Positions 6,738 through 13,169 of a stretch of 13,169 bases of DNA are shown piece after piece; the stretch's first letter is position 1; each line of letters starts with the position of its first letter. This DNA is from Cyclobacteriaceae bacterium (GTDB lineage Bacteria > Bacteroidota > Bacteroidia > Cytophagales > Cyclobacteriaceae): the NCBI GenBank assembly GCA_029882725.1, contig JAOUKG010000015.1:1-13169 (forward strand). The letters are read 5' to 3'. Both the position numbers and the translations under genes were made by a program. The notes under the pieces are model-generated. The model was not told the origin of the DNA, did not search any database, and worked only from the letters and a program-made list of their open reading frames with translations.

Positions 6738-7391
6738 ATGACAGGAATTTTTTATATCAACCAAAAAACAATTGTAATAGAGTCATTTTTGACACTAGTA
6801 AAGGGCTTTTTTTTAAATTCGTCCACATATCATCAAACAGAAAAAGAGATAGACAGAGAACAAAAAATCATCAAACTTTGTAAGGAGAATCCCCGCTATT
6901 TTGCGCCCATTTATGAAAAGTATTATGATGCCATATTCGTTTTTATATATAAACGGGTAGCAGATGAGTATATATGTGCTGACTTGACATCAATCGTATT
7001 TTATAAAAGTTTAAAAAATATTAACAAGTATAAATTTCAGGGGCTTCCGTTTTCAAGTTGGTTATACCGAATTGCATTGAATGAAGTAAATCAATATTTT
7101 AGAGATAAGAAAACTGCACAGCGGGTTGTTTGTCTTGATAAAGGACATCTGGTGCATCTATTTGAGGAGATAGAAATTGACAATGATGGCTACGAAACTG
7201 AAAAAACAGTGGCTAAACTTTTAGAAAGCCTTAGTGAGCAAGACTTACAGTTTTTGGAATTAAGATTTTTTGAAAGCAGATCATTTAAGGAAATTGGAGA
7301 CCTTTTGGGAACTACAGAAGGAAATGCTAAGATTAAAACCTATAGGATTTTAAGGAAACTAAAAGAGGTAGCGGTTAAATCAGCATATTAG
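6738..7391 (+). CDS. RNA polymerase sigma factor, sigma-70 family (ECF-like)
   Basis: A transcription initiation factor of 217 residues from the first ATG. Region 2 spans about 55-125 (YEKYYDAIFVFIYKRV, the DLTSIVFYK segment and the PFSSWLYRIALNEV stretch typical of 2.2-2.4). Region 4 spans about 160-212 (LSEQDLQFLELRFFE, then the helix-turn-helix FKEIGDLLGTTEGNAKIKTYR). No region 1 or 3 is seen, which fits the ECF group. The first 35 or so residues have no counterpart in typical family members. A terminator ends 8 bases before this ATG, so the true start may be later, for example the in-frame TTG at 6789 (residue 18). The small membrane protein gene begins 12 bases after the stop, suggesting a two-gene operon. 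No classical zinc-binding anti-sigma gene is adjacent. Confidence 0.88.
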   Translation: MTGIFYINQKTIVIESFLTLVKGFFLNSSTYHQTEKEIDREQKIIKLCKENPRYFAPIYEKYYDAIFVFIYKRVADEYICADLTSIVFYKSLKNINKYKFQGLPFSSWLYRIALNEVNQYFRDKKTAQRVVCLDKGHLVHLFEEIEIDNDGYETEKTVAKLLESLSEQDLQFLELRFFESRSFKEIGDLLGTTEGNAKIKTYRILRKLKEVAVKSAY

Positions 7392-7402
7392 AGGAATGAG
7401 AA

Positions 7403-7612
7403 ATGGGAAAGATAAAAGTTAAAATAGACGAGCCAATACCTTCAAAAAAGGTAATTCACAGACATAAAAACTTCAACAGTTTTTTAGAGAATTACCAAAA
7501 ATATTACTCCACAAGGGGAATAAGACACATGTTGTACAACGACCGGAAAAAATTAGTATTTATTGTTTTAATGATTGTCTTCCTTCTGCTTTTATTGTTC
7601 GCAAACGATTAG
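7403..7612 (+). CDS. Small single-pass membrane protein next to the sigma factor
   Basis: A 69-residue protein of no family that I can name. Residues 1-50 are polar and basic, with many Lys, Arg, His and Tyr (VIHRHKNFNS, YNDRKK). Residues 51-66 form one strongly hydrophobic segment (LVFIVLMIVFLLLLLF), leaving a three-residue tail (AND). The positive charge before the segment predicts the N-terminal part in the cytoplasm. The start is supported by GAGGA at 7391-7395, one of the few Shine-Dalgarno-like sites in the window. The gene follows the sigma factor by 11 bases and ends 4 bases before the convergent thioredoxin-like gene. Position and topology would suit a membrane partner of the sigma factor, but no anti-sigma domain or motif is visible. 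Confidence 0.75.
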   Translation: MGKIKVKIDEPIPSKKVIHRHKNFNSFLENYQKYYSTRGIRHMLYNDRKKLVFIVLMIVFLLLLLFAND

Positions 7613-7616
7613 CAGA

Positions 7617-8147
7617 TTAAAACGGAGAAACATATGTTTTTTGATATTCCGCCCATTTTAAGTTCTTAAAATGCTCTTCACCTATGTAGGTTATAATAGG
7701 ATGAAATTGCTCTGGTTTCTGATAACCCGGTAAAGGTTGTATCATATTAAAGTCTTCATCTAAAAAAACTACCGTGGGAAAACTAAGCTTACTTTGTAAT
7801 AAAGCTGCCGCCAATTGATGATAACCATTTTTCCCTCCTTCAATCCATTTATAAGTAGTCCCCCTAAAAGTAATGTCTCCCCTTTGCTCAGCATCAAGTT
7901 TCACAGGATAAAATTTCTCATTCAAGATAGAGGCAATATGCTCATTATTAAAAGTATTCTTATCCATTACTTTACACCACCCACACCAGTCAGTGTATAC
8001 ATCAATAAAAATCTTTCTTTTTTCAGTTTTGGATTTTTCAACGGCCTCTTCAAATGTTAACCATTGCACTTTACTTTCTTGTTCTTGTGCATATAAATTT
8101 GGTAAGAGAACAAAACTTAGGCATATAACTAATAATGTGTTTTTCAT
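7617..8147 (-). CDS. Exported thioredoxin-like protein (CGWC motif)
   Basis: A periplasmic thiol-disulfide protein of 176 residues when started at the ATG at 8147. That start gives a clean Sec signal peptide (residues 1-20, ending LYA before Gln21). A start at 8219 would add 24 polar residues before the signal and is rejected. The thioredoxin fold runs from about 29 to 150, with active site WCGWC (Cys55, Cys58) and the cis-proline in SFPT (Pro124). The surrounding YTDWCGWCKVMDKNTF is typical of the Thioredoxin_7/DUF255-like group in Bacteroidota. It probably reduces or isomerises envelope disulfides, with unknown partner. It lies 77 bases downstream of miaA on the same strand and may be co-transcribed or have its own promoter. 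It converges on the small membrane protein gene with 4 bases between stops. Confidence 0.9.
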   Translation of the reverse strand: MKNTLLVICLSFVLLPNLYAQEQESKVQWLTFEEAVEKSKTEKRKIFIDVYTDWCGWCKVMDKNTFNNEHIASILNEKFYPVKLDAEQRGDITFRGTTYKWIEGGKNGYHQLAAALLQSKLSFPTVVFLDEDFNMIQPLPGYQKPEQFHPIITYIGEEHFKNLKWAEYQKTYVSPF

Positions 8148-8193
8148 TTTTGATAATTTGCTATCTAACCAACATAAATTGTGCCGATATAAT

Positions 8194-8211
8194 TTCCTTA
8201 AATTCCTTAAA
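8194..8211. repeat. 9-bp tandem direct repeat in the miaA/thioredoxin spacer
   Basis: TTCCTTAAA occurs twice without a gap (8194-8202 and 8203-8211). On the minus strand this reads TTTAAGGAA twice, in the spacer between the miaA stop and the thioredoxin-like start, 47 bases or more upstream of that start. It could be a regulator site or a chance duplication. Confidence 0.6.
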
Positions 8212-8224
8212 ATTAACAATTAAT

Positions 8225-9142
8225 TTATAAAACAGTATTCAGGTAACCCAAAATATCCTCTACCTCGTCTGGATGAAACCATTTAATATCTGGATTCTTC
8301 TTAAACCATGTCATCTGTCGTTTGGCATATCTTCTGCTATTCTGTTTGATAAGTTCTATTGCAGTTGTACGTGATATCAGTCCATCAAAATAATCAAAAA
8401 GTTCCTTGTAACCCACTGTTTGTAAAGCATTATTGTCACGGAATTCGTATACTGAACGGGCTTCCTCTTCAAGTCCCTCCGCCATCATTTGATCTACTCG
8501 TTGATTAATACGTGAATATAACTCATCTCGTTCTCTTTGAAGTCCTATGTGTATACAGCTGAAAGACCTTTTTTTTGTTTCACCCGTTCTATACGAACTG
8601 TACTTTTTTCCAGTAGCCATGATTATTTCCAATGCCCGAGAAAGTCTTCTAGGATTATTTATATCCATTTCACTATAGTACTCCGGATCTTTTTCCCTTA
8701 TCAAAAGTTGAAGTTTCTCCACACCCTCTTTTTTTAACAGCTCAGAAACTTCAGTTCTTATTGATTCTGAAATTTTAGGCATTTCATTAAAACCATAACA
8801 AAGGGCATTTATATACAATCCGGAACCTCCACATACTATAACTTTGTTATTGGTTTTAAATAATTTTGAACATAACTCTACTGCATCACGTTCAAAATCA
8901 CCAGCGCTGTACGGTGTCTTTATGTCTATTATATCAATAAAATAATGCAGTGCTTCGGAAAGCTCTTCTTTTGTTGGTTTTGCCGTTCCAATTGATAATT
9001 CTTTATAGATTTGTCTGGCATCTGCTGAAATAATGGCCGTATCAAATTTTTTCGCCAATTTTATACTTAAATTTGTTTTTCCTACAGCTGTTGGCCCGGA
9101 AATCACAATCAATTTATTGTTTTTAAGAATTTTAACTGCCAT
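8225..9142 (-). CDS. miaA: tRNA dimethylallyltransferase
   Basis: Transfers a dimethylallyl group to N6 of adenosine 37 in tRNAs that read codons starting with U, the first step toward ms2i6A, in the cytoplasm. The 305-residue length is normal. Recognisable parts are the P-loop GPTAVGKT (16-23), SADARQIYKELSIGTAKP (39-56; the family usually has Ser where Ala42 is), CGGSGLYINAL for substrate binding, NPRRLSRALE, the HIGLQRERDELYSRINQRVD stretch, QTVGYKEL and the C-terminal QNSRRYAKRQMTWFKK. All key catalytic blocks are present. The ATG at 9142 has a well-matched -7 element 21 bases upstream. The gene is divergent from the histidine kinase across only 36 bases, and the thioredoxin-like gene follows it. 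Confidence 0.97.
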   Translation of the reverse strand: MAVKILKNNKLIVISGPTAVGKTNLSIKLAKKFDTAIISADARQIYKELSIGTAKPTKEELSEALHYFIDIIDIKTPYSAGDFERDAVELCSKLFKTNNKVIVCGGSGLYINALCYGFNEMPKISESIRTEVSELLKKEGVEKLQLLIREKDPEYYSEMDINNPRRLSRALEIIMATGKKYSSYRTGETKKRSFSCIHIGLQRERDELYSRINQRVDQMMAEGLEEEARSVYEFRDNNALQTVGYKELFDYFDGLISRTTAIELIKQNSRRYAKRQMTWFKKNPDIKWFHPDEVEDILGYLNTVL

Positions 9143-9162
9143 TTTAACTAAGTAAATAAAGC

Positions 9163-9170
9163 CAAATATA
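9163..9170 (-). promoter_or_regulatory. -7 promoter element of miaA
   Basis: Read on the minus strand these bases are TATATTTG, an exact match to the Bacteroidota -7 consensus TAnnTTTG. Transcription would begin about 7 bases downstream, leaving a leader of roughly 14 bases before the miaA ATG. The -33 position has only a weak TTTATG. It lies within the 36-base gap shared with the divergent kinase gene, so the two transcription units are tightly juxtaposed. Confidence 0.5.
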
Positions 9171-9178
9171 AATCAATA

Positions 9179-10954
9179 TTGGAAAAGAGGCATAAATTGA
9201 CGGCTAAAGAATACCCTGTATACATTCAATGTGATCTTACTGGTAGAATATTATTTGCTTCAAATAATTGTATATGCTTGTTAGGTGCCAATACTTCTGA
9301 ATTAGCAGGTCAAAATATTTCCTCGTTTCTAGGTCAGGGTATAAAAAAACAACTTGGGAAAGAATTGGATGCCAAAATGACATGGTCCAATCCCACGGGT
9401 ATAACGAAAGATGTTAATGTGTCTTTGTTAGTTCCCTCAATAGATACAAATGAAGTTGAAATTTATTTAACACCGTTGTATTATAAGGAGAGGGAAAGTA
9501 TTCAGTTAAATAAAAAGGACTTTGAAGGATTTATTCATGATTTAAGAAGTCCACTGAACACTTTATATCAATTAGTACATTTGTCAGAATTTGAAGATTC
9601 AAAAGAGGGGCTTCTTTTAAACCTTGAAAAGATAAAAACTATCACACTACAGTTATCTGAAATAGTTCATGATTTAGAAGGTTTAGTTAGTGAAGGGAGT
9701 ATTATGACTAGAATTATAATTCCCGAAAAAGATATCTTTCCTATACTAAGGTTGATTTTTCAGTCGGATATGGATGCAAGAAAGATTGAATTGAAATTAA
9801 AATCCTCTTTGAAGAGTGGTTTTAATACAGTTTACAGTAAGGTTTTAAGGATTTTAATAAACTTAATTCAGAATGCAATACATTATTCCGGGGCAAAAAC
9901 AGTAGAAGTAAACTTTAAAACAGACAGTAAAAAAAATATAAAAATTGAAGTAAAAGATGATGGAAAAGGTATTTATGCCGAGGATTTTTCCAGTTTGACA
10001 AAACCCTATGTACGTAAAGATGAAAGCAATCAAAACCCGGAAGGAAAAGGACTTGGATTGTACATTGTGCAAAGGCTCGCTGAAGTTTTGGGAGGTAAAA
10101 TAGAGATGCCTCAAGTGAAAAGTGGAACTAAAATTGTTATTACACTTCCTGGTTTTATATCACAGGGTTTGGAAGAAAAATTGGATACTAAGGCACGTTC
10201 CGGTTGGAAAAGTCTTAAGGGAAAGGAAATATATGTTTTAGACGATGATAACCTTAATTTAACCTTTGTTTCAAATATTTTAACAAAGCAGGGAATAATT
10301 GTAAATTCTTTTAGAACAGGTAAGGACTTATTGGAGAGTTTACATACTCATGTACCTGATTTAATAATTTTGGACATTATTTTATCAGATAAAGATGGTG
10401 TAATAGTAGCTAGTGAAATAATCGAACAACTTGGAAATAAGACTCCACTGCTTCTGGCCTTGTCTGGAAAGGTGACTTCCTTTAATAGCCTTAGTTATAA
10501 ATGTTCGGGGTTTGACGAAGTGATGGCAAAGCCTGTAATTCCTCAGGATTTATTGGAAATCATTAATACAATGTTTTTAGATACAGGGGAAAATAATCAG
10601 AGATTATTAAATGAAATTCAAAATTTACCCGCCTTTGATGAAAGTGTTCTGAGAAAAATTGATGAGTTCACCAAGGAGGATATACGAGAGGAATTGTTTG
10701 AATCATTTCAAAGTGAAGTGGAGGAAACAATGAAATTATGGATAAGTAATGAAACGTACTTAAAGAAAAAAGAAATTTTTCGTACTTTGCATACATGGAA
10801 ATCCAGTGCGGCTACATTAGGATTTGTAAAAATGGAATTTTATTCGAAATATTTGGAAAATAAGTTCTTGAAAAGTGAGATAAAAATTTCAGATATTAAT
10901 AAGCTTTTGCAGATAATCTCTGAAATAAAAAAAATAATAAATATTAAAAGGTGA
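9179..10954 (+). CDS. Soluble hybrid histidine kinase, PAS-HisKA-HATPase-REC-Hpt
   Basis: A 591-residue cytoplasmic sensor kinase with a complete phosphorelay in one chain and no membrane segment. A PAS-like sensor fold covers about 12-100. HisKA has phospho-acceptor His120 (FIHDLRSPLNTL). The ATPase domain (about 185-325) has N box Asn232 (NLIQNAIHYS), G1 box DDGKGI (260-265) and G2 box GKGLGL (289-294). The receiver (about 349-465) has acidic residues Asp355-357, phospho-acceptor Asp399 (LIILDI), Ser429 and Lys451 (AKP). The Hpt domain (about 485-591) has His538 in LHTWKSSAATLG. All key residues are intact. The start is TTG at 9179: an upstream in-frame stop lies at 9149 and the next ATG (codon 67) would cut the PAS domain. 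The receiver gene follows 7 bases after the stop, making it the likely phosphoryl partner. Confidence 0.93.
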   Translation: MEKRHKLTAKEYPVYIQCDLTGRILFASNNCICLLGANTSELAGQNISSFLGQGIKKQLGKELDAKMTWSNPTGITKDVNVSLLVPSIDTNEVEIYLTPLYYKERESIQLNKKDFEGFIHDLRSPLNTLYQLVHLSEFEDSKEGLLLNLEKIKTITLQLSEIVHDLEGLVSEGSIMTRIIIPEKDIFPILRLIFQSDMDARKIELKLKSSLKSGFNTVYSKVLRILINLIQNAIHYSGAKTVEVNFKTDSKKNIKIEVKDDGKGIYAEDFSSLTKPYVRKDESNQNPEGKGLGLYIVQRLAEVLGGKIEMPQVKSGTKIVITLPGFISQGLEEKLDTKARSGWKSLKGKEIYVLDDDNLNLTFVSNILTKQGIIVNSFRTGKDLLESLHTHVPDLIILDIILSDKDGVIVASEIIEQLGNKTPLLLALSGKVTSFNSLSYKCSGFDEVMAKPVIPQDLLEIINTMFLDTGENNQRLLNEIQNLPAFDESVLRKIDEFTKEDIREELFESFQSEVEETMKLWISNETYLKKKEIFRTLHTWKSSAATLGFVKMEFYSKYLENKFLKSEIKISDINKLLQIISEIKKIINIKR

Positions 10955-10961
10955 TTGTGCT

Positions 10962-11345
10962 ATGAGTAAGTTAAAGAAAAAAATATTATTGGTTGATGAT
11001 AGCCCGGTAATACAGACTTTGGTAAAAAAGATATTTTATGGTATTGGGATGGAGGTTATTGGGTTAAAAACTGGTGCTAAGGTAATTGACACTATAAATA
11101 ATAATGATATTGACCTTGTTATTATGGATATAATTTTACCTGATCACGATGGTATGGATTTAATCAGACAGATTCGGAAACTAAAAAATTCAGCAAAATC
11201 CCAACTACCTGTAATTTGTATTTCAGGGCATTATAAAAATTATAAAGAAAGTGATTTCGAAGAATTAAATGTTAAGGAAAGTTTAATAAAACCATTGGAT
11301 TACGATCAATTGGTTTCTGCAGTTAAAAAACATATTGGTAAATGA
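10962..11345 (+). CDS. Stand-alone response regulator receiver protein (CheY/Spo0F-like)
   Basis: A 127-residue receiver domain with no output domain. The acidic pair Asp12-Asp13 (LLVDDSP), phospho-acceptor Asp56 (LVIMDIILPD), Ser88 (ICISGH) and Lys110-Pro111 (IKP) are all present, so it should accept phosphate, most likely from the Hpt domain of the kinase just upstream. With no DNA-binding or enzyme domain it must act by binding a partner or as a phosphate shuttle. Its ATG comes 7 bases after the kinase stop, and its own TGA overlaps the next start (ATGA at 11342-11345), which points to one transcript with coupled translation. Confidence 0.93.
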   Translation: MSKLKKKILLVDDSPVIQTLVKKIFYGIGMEVIGLKTGAKVIDTINNNDIDLVIMDIILPDHDGMDLIRQIRKLKNSAKSQLPVICISGHYKNYKESDFEELNVKESLIKPLDYDQLVSAVKKHIGK

Positions 11346-11614
11346 TTAGATATACCCAAAGTTTTCTTAATAAATTAGAAGATCTTATAAGTGAGACAGA
11401 TTATATATTGAGATATGAAAAGGGGAACTTTAAGCCAGGGTATTGTATCATTAAGGAAAAAAAAATTATTATTATTAATAAATACTATCCTACAGATGGA
11501 AAGATAAACTGCCTTATAGAAATAATAAGGCAATTACCTGTAGATGTATCCAGTTTAAGTGAAAAAAACAAGCAATTGTTTGCCAAGGTTAGCCAAACAG
11601 AAATACAGGTTTGA
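11342..11614 (+). CDS. Small conserved-looking protein of unknown function
   Basis: A 90-residue soluble protein with no signal peptide or membrane segment and no domain that I can name. It is mixed alpha/beta in appearance: an N-terminal amphipathic helix (SFLNKLEDLISE), then YILRYEKGNFKPGYCIIKEKK and IIIINKYYPTDGKINCLIEII, which look like a small beta-sheet followed by a helix. From memory, proteins of this kind sit just before PhnP-like hydrolases in other Bacteroidota, which would make it a conserved partner; I could not check this. It overlaps the receiver gene by 4 bases (ATGA) and the next gene by 4 bases (TTGA at 11611-11614), so it is locked into the operon on both sides. Confidence 0.82.
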   Translation: MIRYTQSFLNKLEDLISETDYILRYEKGNFKPGYCIIKEKKIIIINKYYPTDGKINCLIEIIRQLPVDVSSLSEKNKQLFAKVSQTEIQV

Positions 11615-12372
11615 ACATAACATTTTTAGGTACAGGAACCTCTCAAGGGGTACCAGTAATTGGCTGCGAATGTCCAATTTGTACATCCTTGGATTTTAGG
11701 GATAAGAGATTACGCACTTCAATATTTATTTCCTGCGAGGGAAAAGAAATAGTGGTCGATACAGGCCCGGATTTTAGAGCTCAAATGTTAAGGGAAAAAA
11801 TAAAAAAACTGGATGCGGTTTTGTTTACGCACGAGCACAAGGATCACACTGCCGGTCTTGATGATGTGAGGAGCTTTAATTTCCTCCAAAAGAAAGATAT
11901 CCCCCTCTATGCCAGGCGGGCTGTGCTTGAAAATTTAAAAAAAGAATATTCCTATATTTTTAACAACAATACATACCCGGGTATTCCAAAGGTTAAGTTA
12001 CATGAAATTGACAATCGTGAGTTTTCTATAGATGATTTGAAAATAATGCCCATCGATGTCACACACTATAAGTTACCGGTATTTGGGTTTAGAATAGGGG
12101 CTTTCTCTTATATAACAGATGCCAATTATATTTCTGATACAGAATTGGATAAACTAAGAGGTTCTGAAGTTTTGGTTATCAATGCCCTGCAACATGAACC
12201 TCATATCTCTCACTTCACCTTAGCAGAAGCTCTGAAAATTATAGATAATATACAACCAAAAAAAGCTTTTATTACGCATATTAGCCATAAATTAGGTCTG
12301 CATGAAGAGGTTGAAAAGATGTTGCCAGAGAATGTTAGTATCGCTTATGATGGCTTAAAAATCGAAATATAG
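11611..12372 (+). CDS. PhnP-like metallo-beta-lactamase-fold hydrolase
   Basis: A 253-residue cytoplasmic metal-dependent hydrolase, probably a cyclic-phosphate or nucleic-acid-type phosphodiesterase of the PhnP/RNase Z-related branch. The metal motif is THEHKDH (His74, His76, Asp78, His79), with His152 (DVTHY), Asp170 (YITDANY) and His223 (ITHISH) completing a two-metal site. Near the N-terminus GCECPIC (Cys19, Cys21, Cys24) matches the extra structural zinc site known in PhnP. The substrate is not determined; no phosphonate genes are nearby, so the PhnP role in phosphonate breakdown should not be assumed. The start is TTG at 11611, placing LGTGTSQGVP at the normal N-terminal position and overlapping the upstream TGA by four bases. 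The NFACT gene begins on the base after its stop. Confidence 0.92.
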   Translation: MNITFLGTGTSQGVPVIGCECPICTSLDFRDKRLRTSIFISCEGKEIVVDTGPDFRAQMLREKIKKLDAVLFTHEHKDHTAGLDDVRSFNFLQKKDIPLYARRAVLENLKKEYSYIFNNNTYPGIPKVKLHEIDNREFSIDDLKIMPIDVTHYKLPVFGFRIGAFSYITDANYISDTELDKLRGSEVLVINALQHEPHISHFTLAEALKIIDNIQPKKAFITHISHKLGLHEEVEKMLPENVSIAYDGLKIEI

Positions 12373-13169
12373 GTGTACAACAATTATTTTTTTCTTAAAA
12401 AATTTACTGAAGAATTAAGAACCCGTATTTTAGGTGAGGTGCTGGAGGTATGTTATACCCAGCATAAACAGGAATTGGTTATAACCTTTTCAAATGAAAC
12501 AAACCTCCTTTCTATTTTACATTCAGGTTGGTCTATTGTTAGAATCCCTGAGCGAATCAACAGGGCAAAGAAAAACACCGTGGATTTATTTGCACCTCTC
12601 ATTGGGAAAAAAGTTGAGGAGGTACGTATTATTGACTACGACAGATCTTTTTATATACTATTAGGGGAATACAAACTACTTTTTAAGCTTCATGGCTCAA
12701 GGGGGAATATAATTTTACTGAAAGATGATCAAGTGGCTGAGTTATTTATAAATGCCTATGAAAAAGACAAACAACTTCAGTTCAATGATATTGGAAAGCA
12801 TTTCCCCGATTTCAACAAATTTGTGGAAGCAAATGGAAATATAAAAAGTGTGTTTCCTGTATTGGGTAAAGAAGCTATTGGTTTTTTAGATACCCTTGGA
12901 TATAATCAATTAAGTGTTGATAAAAAGTGGGAAAAGTTTAATGAAATAGTTGCCTCATTTAATGAAGCCTCAGAATATTTTTTGATTAAAAATAATAATG
13001 ACGTTCAATTGTTATTATTTCAGGAAAAAGAAAATACAGGCGAAGTAAGTGTATTTAAATCCCCATCAGAGGCTCTTGAAAAGTTTTTTTATTTAAAAAT
13101 TAGAAACGACACTTTTCAGCAGAAAGTTGATTCCCTGAAAAGGGAAAAATTAAAACAGGAACATCGCTT
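12373..13169 (+). CDS. NFACT family protein (RqcH/Tae2/NEMF-like), 5' part
   Basis: The first 265 codons of a longer gene cut off by the window edge. GTG at 12373 directly follows the TAG of the upstream gene. It gives an N-terminus MYNNYFFLKKFTEELR, typical of Bacteroidota members of the NFACT family (once called fibronectin-binding protein A). Other signatures are RIPERINRAKKNTVDLF (57-73), VRIIDYDRSFYILLG and FKLHGSRGNIILL (104-116) of the NFACT-N domain. From about residue 245 a Lys/Glu/Gln-rich coiled-coil begins. In Bacillus, RqcH binds obstructed 50S subunits and recruits tRNA-Ala to add alanine tails to stalled chains. Whether this homologue does so depends on the missing half. No internal stop or frameshift is seen. 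Confidence 0.88.
   Translation, partial: MYNNYFFLKKFTEELRTRILGEVLEVCYTQHKQELVITFSNETNLLSILHSGWSIVRIPERINRAKKNTVDLFAPLIGKKVEEVRIIDYDRSFYILLGEYKLLFKLHGSRGNIILLKDDQVAELFINAYEKDKQLQFNDIGKHFPDFNKFVEANGNIKSVFPVLGKEAIGFLDTLGYNQLSVDKKWEKFNEIVASFNEASEYFLIKNNNDVQLLLFQEKENTGEVSVFKSPSEALEKFFYLKIRNDTFQQKVDSLKREKLKQEHR

Noticed and set aside
8148..8219. 24-codon N-terminal extension of the thioredoxin-like gene
   Set aside because: It would place polar, Arg/Lys-rich residues before a clean Sec signal peptide. The ATG at 8147 gives the normal exported form, and the extension overlaps the tandem repeat in the spacer.
11611..12372. Naming the hydrolase phnP
   Set aside because: It shares the motif and Cys zinc site, but no phosphonate operon genes are nearby, so the specific cyclic-phosphate role is not supported.
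1..13169. tRNA, rRNA, insertion sequence or phage genes
   Set aside because: I saw no cloverleaf-like gene, rRNA-like stretch, transposase frame or long terminal inverted repeats by eye. A tRNAscan or IS search would settle it.

Overview
This is an AT-rich window of compact bacterial genes. Several traits point to the phylum Bacteroidota, probably a free-living Cytophagales-type organism. These are the general lack of Shine-Dalgarno sequences, a TAnnTTTG-type -7 element before miaA, a DUF2911 lipoprotein, a tandem UspA protein, a Bacteroidota-style NFACT protein, and many Sec or lipoprotein signal peptides. No rRNA, tRNA, CRISPR array, transposase or phage gene was seen, so this looks like chromosome rather than a mobile island. 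The genus is not determined.

Layout. Bases 1-81 hold the 3' end of an unidentified gene. A tandem UspA protein (281-1129, +) follows and faces a DUF2911 lipoprotein (1256-1867, -) across a long palindromic bidirectional terminator. Between the DUF2911 gene and the next minus-strand gene lies an odd spacer with a C10 homopolymer and nine copies of a 7-bp repeat. That next gene is an amidohydrolase-3 lipoprotein (2021-3745, -), and the repeat includes its stop codon. Divergent from it is a plus-strand cluster: a PHP-domain lipoprotein (3793-4977), a probable outer-membrane barrel protein (4974-5663) and an exported FGE-like protein without the catalytic cysteines (5695-6600). A strong intrinsic terminator ends this cluster.

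Just past that terminator are a sigma-70-family (ECF-like) factor (6738-7391) and a 69-residue single-pass membrane protein (7403-7612). They converge on an exported thioredoxin-like protein (7617-8147, -), which lies downstream of miaA (8225-9142, -). Divergent from miaA is a tightly packed plus-strand string: a soluble hybrid histidine kinase (PAS-HisKA-HATPase-REC-Hpt), a stand-alone receiver protein, a 90-residue conserved unknown, a PhnP-like metallo-beta-lactamase-fold hydrolase, and the first 265 codons of an NFACT/RqcH-family protein cut by the window edge. Three of these five genes start with TTG or GTG, and the junctions overlap or abut.

How they may work together. The kinase and receiver look like a self-contained phosphorelay with no DNA-binding output, placed upstream of a probable ribosome-quality-control gene. 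The sigma factor and small membrane protein form a candidate signalling pair. The two divergent lipoprotein hydrolases and the barrel and FGE-like proteins suggest an envelope or periplasmic function whose substrates cannot be read from the sequence. No clearly new defence or mobile system was found. The most unusual items are the repeat-rich spacer, the sigma/small-membrane-protein pair and the phosphorelay-to-NFACT string.
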